Below are positions 1-6,214 of a stretch of DNA of 6,798 nt, one piece after another (positions within the stretch are counted from its first letter, which is position 1; each line of letters opens with the position of its first letter). The stretch comes from Tannerellaceae bacterium. GTDB lineage: Bacteria; Bacteroidota; Bacteroidia; Bacteroidales; Tannerellaceae. The stretch covers positions 1 to 6,798 of the forward strand of contig JAISCM010000145.1 in NCBI GenBank assembly GCA_031265595.1. Reading direction: 5' to 3'. The notes beneath the pieces are model-generated. The model did no database searches. It saw only the letters and a program-made list of their open reading frames with translations, and was not told the origin of the DNA. The translations under genes were made by a program, and so were the position numbers.

Positions 1-236
1 TTACTGTTACGAAAGATGCGGAAGTCGCTCCCATCATACCGGTTGAGGCCGTCTTTCGTGCCAAACCAGATAAAGCCTTTCTTATCTTGCAAGATACTAT
101 AGACGGCATTTTCGGACAACCCCTCGTCTACCCGTATCTTACGGAAATGAAAGTCCGAATTTTCCTGCGCCAGGAGGGGGAGAGCAAGGCAGAGAGCCAG
201 CAGCGCCAGGAGGGGGAGGTGTTTACTTTTTGTCAT
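1..236 (-). CDS. N-terminus of a secreted Reg_prop sensor, probable hybrid two-component regulator (partial)
   Basis: Reading leftward from the ATG at 236-234 gives 78 codons before the window ends, so the C-terminus is missing. Residues 1-23 form a signal peptide: basic start MTKSK, a leucine/alanine core, and likely cleavage at LLA|QE. Residues 36-70 carry the first two-component-regulator propeller (Reg_prop) repeat, with DEGLSENAVYSILQD followed by GFIWFGTKDGLNRYDG, almost the family consensus. In Bacteroidales this start usually belongs to hybrid two-component systems: a periplasmic double propeller, Y_Y_Y domain, histidine kinase, receiver and AraC-type DNA-binding domain in one membrane protein that senses glycan fragments and switches on a utilization locus. 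Only the sensor start is visible, so the kinase and output domains are inferred; another propeller-bearing sensor is possible. The start overlaps the last 14 bases of the upstream R-M gene, and no TAnnTTTG promoter is seen in the roughly 100 bases before it, so it may be cotranscribed. Confidence 0.85.
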   Translation of the reverse strand, partial: MTKSKHLPLLALLALCLALPLLAQENSDFHFRKIRVDEGLSENAVYSILQDKKGFIWFGTKDGLNRYDGSDFRIFRNS

Positions 237-2679
237 GGTCGTTCATCGGCTGTTTTCTATACTTCAGGTATTGCTTTATTTTTCCGCTCTCCAGCTCTTT
301 CATATAGTTTTCCATAAAGGCATAGTCGGGTTCATTCATTGCGTTTACCGGAAGTAGTATTTTTTCTTTTTTAATTCGTATGTCGTTTATTTCTCTGTTG
401 AAGCTATACTTCTCGCTAAAGCGAGACATTACGCTTGCTATAAACAGATAAATGTATTTGTTGAAGCGGCTGTTTCCCAGCTTTGTTACGTGGTCGCTCG
501 CCACAAAGGCGAAGGGTTGATAAAAGGTGGCCCCTACGCTTCCGCTATTGGCAAGGGTAAGGCAGTTAGAGAAAATACGCACCTCTTCTTTATTGCCCAC
601 AAACCCGTCTACTCCGTTATTTATGCCTGTAGAAGAGACATAAGGCATCAGGCCGCTTTGATGGTCGTCTTTTTTTAGTCGCTTCCCCCGTTGTATATCA
701 GTAAAGATGTGCGTAGTCTTAAATTCTCCCCATCTCTTTTCATACAAAGGGGCAACGTGTTCAAAGGCTGCCTCTCCCTTTTCGTTGTCAAACAGATAGC
801 CCCGGCCTTGCATGATCATGCTAAACTCAAAGGTAAGGTAGTGGCCTATCGTTTTTTCAAAGCTGGCTTCCGTTGGTATTTCGTCATTGAAGTAATAGAA
901 GGAGTGTAGCCATTCATCGTCTGCTTCAATGGTTGTTCTTACACAAAATTTTGTTTCGCTTTCAATGCGGTCGAACCAAACGTCGAGCAGGTGTTGCTTC
1001 TTGTCTTTTGCTTCAACAGTTTCTACGAGCCCCCGGTGTTTTTGTACTTCAAAGCCGTCTTTTTCAAAGTTGATAAACTTTACTTCTTTGTCTTTATCAT
1101 GCGGAACGCCGGCGGTAAAAACGGCAATGCAGGGGTTTGTGCCCACTCCGTAGAACGTGTTTTTGTTAAGCGTTATGACGCCTTCCAGTGTGTGGCGTTT
1201 TAAAATATTGGATTTGATGGCCTGTTCTTCTTTCGATTTGTCTGTCATCGACGACTGTGGTACGATCACAATTACTTTTCCGTCTTTTGTTATGGAGTTG
1301 AGCAAATGCTCGGTAAAGTTTATTTCGTATAATTTTGTATTGCTTTTGCTGCCCATCGAATAGGGTGGGTTCATCATGCCTACGGTGCAACCTTTTTCCT
1401 GTAGCTGTGCCGGGTTTTGTTTCAGAAAGTCTTCCTGTTCGAGATTGCTCTTTCCATCGCCGCGCAAGATCATATTCGTAGTAGCAATGGTGAACATATA
1501 GGGCTGCAACTCTAAGCCGTGCAATTGTTCTTTTCTGATCTTTCGCTGCTGTTCGGGCTTATCTGTTTTTTGCAGCATATAGTGCATGGCAGAGATGAGG
1601 AAGCCTGCGGTTCCGCAGCAGGGATCGAAAACGCTGTCGGTAGGCTTGAGCCCGGCCAGATCGCAAAACAGGTCCGTGATGTGTTCGGGCGTAAGCACAA
1701 TACCCAGCGATTGCCCGTCGCCGCCCGAATACGACATAAACTCGCCATAAAACCGGCCTATATAGTCTTCGGGAGATTGGATGTATTTAATGTTCTTATA
1801 GATGTTTTCGTATAAGAACTCGGTGTAGTGCTTTAGCGGCGTTTTCTTTAGATACTCATTTACTTCATTTATTGCTTTGGTATCTTTGATTACTAAGAAC
1901 TGACTTAGCAGTTTATCTTTCTTTATCTGTGGCGAGACATTGGCGCGCTTTAAGTTCTTTTCAATTGCCTCGTAAATCTTCTCACCGTCCGTTACGGTTT
2001 CATCGCCGGTCAGGCGGTCAATACTAAAATTCTTACATTCCATCTCGCGCAATGCCAACAGGATACCCGAAACAATAAGCGGCTTGTCTTTGTCTTGAAT
2101 ACTGCCGTAGTTACGCAGGTCTTCGTGGAGGCTTTTTGCGTCTTTCAGTACCTCTTCGGTTGTTTTTTCTTCCGGCGTCTGTTCTTTGAGTATGCTTTTT
2201 GTGTAATACTCATCAATGTTTTTCTCGTTGAAAAGGGTAAATGTTTCTACATCTTCCAGCTCTTTATAGCTGCCTCGCTCGTCAATAAAGACAGGAGAAA
2301 TTCTATGCCGCTTCTCATTGCCCGAAATGCCGAATGTGATAAATTTTTTATAAGAGACGCTCTTCGCTAAGTGTTTGCCATAAAATAAGGCGCCATTTAC
2401 GGCATAGTTTTTTATACTTGCAATCTCGGAGCAAATTACGCCTTCTTTGTTTCGCCTGATGTGTTGAGAAACATCGGCTTTATTTTCTATAATAAGAACA
2501 AAGTCTTTTACTACTCCGCAGTACTCGGGGAAGCCCACACGGCCTGTTCCCGCTTTTGAGGCAGATTGTAAGGCTTCGCTAATATCCCTGATATTGCTGC
2601 CTTGTGGATACAGTTCTATGTTCGCTTCTTTGAGTAGTTCATACACCCAAAGGTCGGTGAGTATTTCTTTTTTTGCCAT
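223..2679 (-). CDS. Single-chain restriction-modification protein (BcgI-like nuclease + N6-adenine methyltransferase + specificity domain)
   Basis: This 818-residue protein appears to combine cutting, methylating and recognising DNA in one chain. Residues 1-160 resemble the N-terminal nuclease of HsdR/BcgI proteins. P51-E52, twelve residues, then E65-N-K67 (within VLIIENKAD) fits a PD-(D/E)XK site with BcgI-like spacing. Residues 170-320 are helical, like the HsdM N-terminus. The methyltransferase spans about 325-600: LTPEHITDLF (329-338), SAM-binding FDPCCGTAGF (351-360), catalytic NPPY (437-440), and GKVIVIVPQSSM (467-478). Residues 645-775 are one Methylase_S target-recognition domain (LMPYVSSTGINNGVDGF, then LANSGSVGATFY and FVASDHV), followed by a helix (about 784-808). 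There is only one recognition domain and no separate hsdS or hsdR in view, so a type IIG/IIC-like enzyme, possibly recognising through a dimer, is more likely than classical type I. No frameshift is visible. Base composition is AT-richer than the neighbours, suggesting transfer. Specificity cannot be read from the sequence. Confidence 0.9.
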   Translation of the reverse strand: MAKKEILTDLWVYELLKEANIELYPQGSNIRDISEALQSASKAGTGRVGFPEYCGVVKDFVLIIENKADVSQHIRRNKEGVICSEIASIKNYAVNGALFYGKHLAKSVSYKKFITFGISGNEKRHRISPVFIDERGSYKELEDVETFTLFNEKNIDEYYTKSILKEQTPEEKTTEEVLKDAKSLHEDLRNYGSIQDKDKPLIVSGILLALREMECKNFSIDRLTGDETVTDGEKIYEAIEKNLKRANVSPQIKKDKLLSQFLVIKDTKAINEVNEYLKKTPLKHYTEFLYENIYKNIKYIQSPEDYIGRFYGEFMSYSGGDGQSLGIVLTPEHITDLFCDLAGLKPTDSVFDPCCGTAGFLISAMHYMLQKTDKPEQQRKIRKEQLHGLELQPYMFTIATTNMILRGDGKSNLEQEDFLKQNPAQLQEKGCTVGMMNPPYSMGSKSNTKLYEINFTEHLLNSITKDGKVIVIVPQSSMTDKSKEEQAIKSNILKRHTLEGVITLNKNTFYGVGTNPCIAVFTAGVPHDKDKEVKFINFEKDGFEVQKHRGLVETVEAKDKKQHLLDVWFDRIESETKFCVRTTIEADDEWLHSFYYFNDEIPTEASFEKTIGHYLTFEFSMIMQGRGYLFDNEKGEAAFEHVAPLYEKRWGEFKTTHIFTDIQRGKRLKKDDHQSGLMPYVSSTGINNGVDGFVGNKEEVRIFSNCLTLANSGSVGATFYQPFAFVASDHVTKLGNSRFNKYIYLFIASVMSRFSEKYSFNREINDIRIKKEKILLPVNAMNEPDYAFMENYMKELESGKIKQYLKYRKQPMNDHDKK

Positions 2680-2702
2680 TATCCAAACGTTTTTTATTGG
2701 GG

Positions 2703-2710
2703 CAAAGGTA
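2703..2710 (-). promoter_or_regulatory. -7 promoter element for the R-M gene
   Basis: On the minus strand this reads TACCTTTG, a full match to the Bacteroidetes primary-sigma -7 consensus TAnnTTTG. The ATG lies 23 bases after its last base, so the leader would be short (about 15-20 nt) and AT-rich, with no Shine-Dalgarno site. No good TTTG -33 box sits 19-21 bases upstream. One base upstream of the -7 element, inside the would-be spacer, is a run of eight T (plus-strand A run at 2712-2719). Confidence 0.65.
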
Positions 2711-2711
2711 T

Positions 2712-2790
2712 AAAAAAAAGGCCCGTCAGTATGCCGGCGGGATGGGTTGTTTTATACTTCTCTGATCCTGCCGTTGCGGAAGCTGACGGG
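2712..2790 (-). terminator. Weak terminator-like inverted repeat facing left
   Basis: On the minus strand CCCGTCAG (2790-2783) is complementary to CTGACGGG (2729-2722), which is followed by CC and eight T. The 53-base loop is long for an intrinsic terminator. A shorter alternative hairpin at 2741-2722 contains one C-A mismatch. If functional, it would stop leftward transcription from the repeat array just before the R-M promoter. It may be chance. Confidence 0.25.
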
Positions 2791-2828
2791 GTGGCTGGGG
2801 GGTGGTACAGCGCTAAACCCGCCAATAC

Positions 2829-3048
2829 CTGTTCCGGAATGCCCTGTAGCTGTTCGGGAATGGCGTTTTGCTGTTCGGGAATGGCCTTTTCCCGTTCGGG
2901 AATTGCGTTTTTCCGTTCAGGTATGGCCTTTTTCCGTTCAGGAATGGCGTTTGGCTGTTCAGGTATGGCCTATTGCTGAACAGGTATGGCCAATTCCTGG
3001 ATGGGAATTGGGCAATTCCCGAACAGCTACAGGCTATTCCGGAACAGG
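2829..3048. repeat. 37-bp inverted repeat formed by the ends of the array
   Basis: Positions 2829-2865 and 3012-3048 are reverse complements at 34 of 37 positions, compared by eye. The mismatches fall at the third base and at bases 23-24 of the right arm. The longest uninterrupted match is 19 bases. The 146 bases between the arms are the remaining repeat units. A transcript of either strand could fold into a long hairpin with a branched top. Confidence 0.85.
2990..3012. repeat. 23-bp palindromic element, copy 1
   Basis: CCAATTCC (2990-2997) pairs with GGAATTGG (3004-3011) around a six-base loop TGGATG. The 23-base element recurs at 3075-3097 with a single difference (G versus C in the loop), at an offset of 85 bases, about four repeat units plus one base. 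Confidence 0.75.
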
Positions 3049-3071
3049 TACGGGCAATTCCTGAACAGGTA

Positions 3072-3099
3072 TACCCAATTCCTGCATGGGAATTGGGTA
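3072..3099. repeat. Perfect 11-bp hairpin, palindromic element copy 2
   Basis: TACCCAATTCC (3072-3082) is perfectly complementary to GGAATTGGGTA (3089-3099), with a six-base loop TGCATG. It closes the array on its right side. There is no following T run, so it is not an obvious intrinsic terminator in either direction. Confidence 0.8.
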
Positions 3100-3234
3100 C
3101 TTTATGAAGAGAATCGCCCCAATCTTGCGCACATATCGACACAATCGGATAGAAATATCATAGCGTTTGACAGAAATAAAGCTCTCCAATGAGAAAATTA
3201 TCTAAAACAGGGTGTAAATTTCTTGTAATTCTAT

Positions 3235-3242
3235 TACTTTTG
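3235..3242 (+). promoter_or_regulatory. -7 promoter element for the 217-residue gene
   Basis: TACTTTTG matches the Bacteroidetes -7 consensus TAnnTTTG. The expected -33 region (about 3210-3215) is poor (GGTG rather than TTTG). Transcription from here would give a leader of about 45-50 nt before the ATG at 3297. The leader and start region are AT-rich with no Shine-Dalgarno site, which is usual in this phylum. Confidence 0.5.
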
Positions 3243-3296
3243 TCACATACAATAATTCCTTTATCTCCTATGTCTAACAAATAAATTAAAAGTACA

Positions 3297-3950
3297 ATGG
3301 CTAAGACAGGATCCTTAAAATTGCCGGATAAAGATTTTCTGGCGTTTGCTATTAATATTCACAAGCAATCAGACGACCATCTGGTAGATTGGTCTCTGGA
3401 TGAAGCACGCGTTAAGCGCCTGAAAGGGATAATTACAAACGCCCAGACGGCGTACAACGAAAACCTGAACCCCGTCACGCGCAACCAGGTTACGGTAAAT
3501 AAAAAAAACCTGGAGTTCGGGGAATTGAAGCACTTTCTCTCGCTTTTCATCAACTACCTTGAAAGCGAAGAAGAGGTACCCGAAGAAGGGTTGGCGCTCA
3601 TGCATCTGCGCCCACGTTCACATCCTGCCTATCAGCCCCTACCCGTCCCCGCAGAAGCTCCGCTAATAGAAACGACCGTGCAGCACGACGAGATCACGGT
3701 CTACGTAACCCGCATGGAGCACGGGCAGCCAGCGCAGGGCGTACAGCTTCAGCCCTATCATGGCTTCATGCTGAAGTGGAAGTTCGAGGAAGAGGCAGAC
3801 TGGCATATCGAAATATCCACCCGTCTGCATCACACCCTCTTTTTCGATGCGAAAGATGAGGCCCGGCGCGTAATCCTTGCCGTAGCGTGGATAAACCCGC
3901 GCCTGCAGGAAGGCCCCTGGACAGACTCTATCACCAAGGTGGTAGGGTAG
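3297..3950 (+). CDS. Hypothetical 217-residue cytoplasmic protein, Bacteroidales two-part family
   Basis: Function unknown. There is no signal peptide or transmembrane segment. Residues 1-90 look helical (LPDKDFLAFAINIHKQ, then NPVTRNQVTVNKKN and ELKHFLSLFINYLES). A proline-rich linker follows at 105-122 (RPRSHPAYQPLPVPAEAP). Residues 123-217 look beta-rich, with QHDEITVYV, a middle segment YHGFMLKWKFEEE, and a terminal VAWINPRLQEGPWTDSI that resembles the last strands of a fibronectin-III-like fold. I recall many Bacteroidetes proteins of about 200 residues with this plan and the ending 'W.N....GPWS', all uncharacterised; this is memory, not a search. The start follows the predicted promoter, and no competing upstream start in frame is apparent. 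GC content resembles the right-hand operon (34 of 60 in one line) rather than the R-M gene. It stands alone between the repeat array and a strong terminator, so it is probably monocistronic. Confidence 0.8.
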   Translation: MAKTGSLKLPDKDFLAFAINIHKQSDDHLVDWSLDEARVKRLKGIITNAQTAYNENLNPVTRNQVTVNKKNLEFGELKHFLSLFINYLESEEEVPEEGLALMHLRPRSHPAYQPLPVPAEAPLIETTVQHDEITVYVTRMEHGQPAQGVQLQPYHGFMLKWKFEEEADWHIEISTRLHHTLFFDAKDEARRVILAVAWINPRLQEGPWTDSITKVVG

Positions 3951-3989
3951 CCGCGTAGCAGCGCAGCAGCGGATAGGCCGCAAGGCATC

Positions 3990-4023
3990 AAAGGATAGGG
4001 CTTTCGCTCTATCCTTTTTTTTT
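3990..4023 (+). terminator. Intrinsic terminator after the 217-residue gene
   Basis: A 12-bp stem (3990-4001 with 4006-4017) contains one G-U pair and closes a TTTC loop. It starts AAAGGATAG and ends CTATCCTTT, running into nine consecutive T at 4015-4023. It lies 40 bases after the stop codon and separates this gene from the downstream operon. On the other strand the stem is followed by only three T, so it is mainly a rightward terminator. Confidence 0.93.
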
Positions 4024-4111
4024 ACTAAGCGTATTTTATAGCCAATCCATGAAATTTTTTAGTCAAACGAGCCCTTGTCTTCATTTTTATCCTTTTTTCA
4101 TCGAAAAATAG

Positions 4112-4143
4112 TTTCCGTCGCCGCGCATAATCCTATAGCTTTG
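4112..4143 (+). promoter_or_regulatory. Bacteroidetes-type promoter of the glycan utilization operon
   Basis: A -33-like TTTC (4112-4115; consensus TTTG) and a -7 element TAGCTTTG (4136-4143; consensus TAnnTTTG) are separated by exactly 20 bases. The predicted start is near 4150, giving a leader of about 30 nt before the ATG at 4179. A regulator binding site presumably lies in 4024-4111, but no clear direct or inverted repeat was recognised there. Confidence 0.75.
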
Positions 4144-4178
4144 TGCTGCGATGAAATAATACCCAATGAAAATAGATT

Positions 4179-6191
4179 ATGAGAAAGAACATTCATTTAC
4201 TAACTTTTTTGCTTCTATGCCAATGGATCTTTCCATCAGCCGAAGCAATCGTTCCCACCAGCAGCATCAGCATCAAATCGCCCGGTAATCCGGCTGTGGC
4301 GTACCCCTTAGCGGGAGATGCCGGCGGATGCCTCACCGCAGCGCAGGAGCTCCCCCTGTCTATACGGCGCGAAGTATCCGAAACGCCTTCGGGCATCCGT
4401 ATCAGCGTAACGCTCACGGCCCGCGAAAAGGTATATTACAGCTACGAAGAAGTATACCCCCTGCCCTCGGAGGCGCATGCAGACTGTATGTTTTATATGC
4501 CGGGATTCTGGTATCGCCGCAATCTGCGCTCGCCCAAAGAAGCCCCTTCTTTCTATACGAGCGATAGCTGGCAGGTGCGCGAAGACCGCCTGAGCGCACC
4601 CCTCACAGGCATCTACAATGAAAAGAGCGGCGATTACTGCACCGTGCTGCGTCTGGAGAAATCGAAAGACGAAGCCCTTACCACCCATACCTCCGGCGAG
4701 GTGATACTGGGCGGGAAAACGTCGCTGGGCTTTACCGGCTTCCGCAATATCTCCGGGCAGGCAGCCCTCGTATTCGGCTTCCCCTACCACGAGGCGCCCC
4801 ATACGTACATACGCAAGCTAACGCTCGCCCCCTCCGTACAGGCTTTTGAAAAGCTTGAGAAAGGAGAATCCCGCGAACTGCTTTGGGAGATACGCAAAGG
4901 AAACGCCCCGGATTACTCCACATTCATTGCCGCCACATGGACGTATGCCTTCGATTCATTTACCCCGCAAGCCGTACAAACGCCTTACGATGAGGCATCG
5001 GCAAAGCGCGTACTCTCCAACTTCTATACCGAAAGCTACGTAGACCGGTACGAACTAAAGTACTTCTCAGGCGTACATCTCCGTACAGACGATTGTGAGA
5101 GCACAGGCTCGGCCGAGATAGGCTTTGTAGGCCGCGTATTGCTCAATGCCTTCAACGCCCTCGAATATGGCGAGGAAACAAACCAGCCGGAGCTGGCGCG
5201 TAAAGCAACGAACATCTTCAGCAGCTACCTGGCCCATGGCTTTACGCCGGCAGGCTTCTTCCGCGAATTTGTGAACTACAACTGGGAAGGCACAGACACC
5301 ATTTTCAGCATCCGCCGCCAGTCCGAAGGCGCGCTGGCCATCCTCCATTACTTAGCTTACGAGAAGACGAAAGGAAGAAGCCACCCGGAATGGGAAGCGA
5401 AGATCAGAAAGCTGTTGGCTAATTTCGGCAAGCTGCAAGGCGCAGACGGCAGCTTCCCACGGAAATTCAACGATCATTTTACCGTCTCCGACGCCTCCGG
5501 AGGCAGCACGCCCTCGGCCACCCTGCCGCTTACGATGGCGTATCGCTACTTCGGGGATGCCTCCTATCTGGCGTCTGCCCGCCAAACGGCCGTGTACTTA
5601 GAGAAAGAACTGATAAGCAAGGCAGACTATTTCTCGTCTACCCTGGATGCGAATTGCGAAGACAAGGAAGCATCTTTATACGCCTCCACCGCGATGTATT
5701 ACCTCTCGATGGCCACCCGCGGCAAAGAGCGCGCGCATTACACCGACCTCTGCCGGCAGGCCGCCTACTTCTGCCTATCATGGTACTACCTGTGGGACGT
5801 ACCCTTTGCCCCCGGGCAGATGCTGGGCGACGCAGGCTTCCTCTCCCGGGGATGGGGCAATGTATCGGTAGAAAACAATCATGTAGACGTATTCATCTTC
5901 GAATTTGCCACCGTACTGGACTGGCTGGCGAAAGAAAGGAACGAGCCGCGCTTCGCTGCCTTTTCGTCCGTAATCAAAACATCCATGCTCCAACTGATGC
6001 CGGAAGAAGGCCGCCGGTTCAACATCGGCAAAACCGGCTATTACCCCGAAGTAGTGCAACACACCAACTGGGACTATGGCAAGAACGGGAAAGGATTCTA
6101 CAACGACATCTTTGCCCCCGGCTGGACCGTAGCATCCCTCTGGCAAATGCTATCGCCCCACAGGGTAACAGCCTTTTTCAATCAGAAATAA
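4179..6191 (+). CDS. Secreted 670-residue protein, probable glycan-active enzyme with alpha/alpha-barrel
   Basis: The exact family is not recognised. Residues 1-23 form a signal peptide (MRKN, then LLTFLLLCQWIF) with likely cleavage after AEA. The cysteine at 14 lacks a good lipobox, so a soluble periplasmic protein is more likely than a lipoprotein. Residues 25-240 look beta-rich (for example SGIRISVTLTAREKVYYSYEE), and 245-660 look like a helical toroid, with repeated helices and glycine-aromatic turns such as GADGSFPR (421-428). Possible active-site segments rich in acidic or polar residues are RTDDCEST (302-309), REFVNYNWEGTD (362-373), LDANCEDKEAS (489-499) and SVENNHVD (563-570). This layout is seen in glycoside hydrolases and polysaccharide lyases with (alpha/alpha) folds; catalysis is inferred. 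It opens an operon with a SusC transporter 23 bases downstream, placing it in a polysaccharide utilization locus. Uronic-acid-acting families such as GH154 are one idea to test, not a call. Confidence 0.85.
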   Translation: MRKNIHLLTFLLLCQWIFPSAEAIVPTSSISIKSPGNPAVAYPLAGDAGGCLTAAQELPLSIRREVSETPSGIRISVTLTAREKVYYSYEEVYPLPSEAHADCMFYMPGFWYRRNLRSPKEAPSFYTSDSWQVREDRLSAPLTGIYNEKSGDYCTVLRLEKSKDEALTTHTSGEVILGGKTSLGFTGFRNISGQAALVFGFPYHEAPHTYIRKLTLAPSVQAFEKLEKGESRELLWEIRKGNAPDYSTFIAATWTYAFDSFTPQAVQTPYDEASAKRVLSNFYTESYVDRYELKYFSGVHLRTDDCESTGSAEIGFVGRVLLNAFNALEYGEETNQPELARKATNIFSSYLAHGFTPAGFFREFVNYNWEGTDTIFSIRRQSEGALAILHYLAYEKTKGRSHPEWEAKIRKLLANFGKLQGADGSFPRKFNDHFTVSDASGGSTPSATLPLTMAYRYFGDASYLASARQTAVYLEKELISKADYFSSTLDANCEDKEASLYASTAMYYLSMATRGKERAHYTDLCRQAAYFCLSWYYLWDVPFAPGQMLGDAGFLSRGWGNVSVENNHVDVFIFEFATVLDWLAKERNEPRFAAFSSVIKTSMLQLMPEEGRRFNIGKTGYYPEVVQHTNWDYGKNGKGFYNDIFAPGWTVASLWQMLSPHRVTAFFNQK

Positions 6192-6214
6192 TCATCCTTT
6201 TAAAATAATATTTT

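Larger units (their letters stand above)
2829..3099. repeat. Degenerate 21-bp tandem repeat array with an inverted right half
   Basis: Eight consecutive units begin at 2831, 2852, 2873, 2894, 2915, 2936, 2957 and 2978, every step being exactly 21 bases. The core of the first seven approximates GTTCRGGWATGGC, followed by a looser T-rich linker. The unit at 2978 switches to GAACAGGTATGGC, and units at 3020, 3041 and 3062 (again 21 apart) carry the reverse-complement form, ending in ATTCC and beginning with GAACAG after one base. One extra base at about 2998-3019 shifts the phase between the halves. Because 21 is a multiple of three, several frames stay open across the array and encode seven-residue repeats, but no protein is supported. 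Twenty-one bases is two helical turns, so units face the same side of DNA. Function unknown: a protein-binding array, structured RNA or recombination-prone repeat are all possible. Confidence 0.9.
2680..3296. other. 617-base region without a gene
   Basis: Between the two divergent genes there is no reading frame with a plausible protein. From the R-M start rightward it holds a -7 promoter element (2703-2710, minus), a T/A homopolymer, about 110 bases of GC-rich sequence with a possible hairpin, the 21-base repeat array (2829-3099), and about 195 bases of AT-rich sequence. That last part ends in a plus-strand promoter for the 217-residue gene. Apart from the promoter nothing recognisable was found in 3101-3234. 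Confidence 0.7.

Noticed and set aside
2703..2790. Invertible promoter switch for the R-M gene
   Set aside because: The 8-bp inverted repeat (2722-2729 and 2783-2790) does not enclose the -7 element, and no recombinase gene is nearby.
2829..3099. CRISPR array
   Set aside because: Units are contiguous and 21 bases long, with no separate unique spacers, and orientation flips midway. No cas gene is in view.
2829..3099. Plasmid or chromosomal replication origin with iterons
   Set aside because: The 21-base step fits iterons, but no replication initiator, DnaA-box cluster or partition gene is recognised in the window.
2731..3142. Open frames on both strands with seven-residue repeats (for example SGMAF-type units)
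   Set aside because: They arise because a 21-base tandem repeat keeps all frames periodic. Several overlapping frames are equally open, compositions are odd (cysteine/proline/tryptophan rich), and no start region or family supports any of them.
4024..4178. Riboswitch or structured leader before the operon
   Set aside because: The predicted leader is only about 30 nt, and no conserved aptamer-like pairing was seen.
4179..4250. Lipoprotein signal on the 670-residue protein
   Set aside because: The cysteine at residue 14 follows LLL inside the hydrophobic core and does not fit a lipobox. AEA at 21-23 is a better signal peptidase I site.
5654..6208. 184-residue open frame on the plus strand
   Set aside because: It is a shifted-frame shadow of the 670-residue gene, arginine-rich and without domain features.
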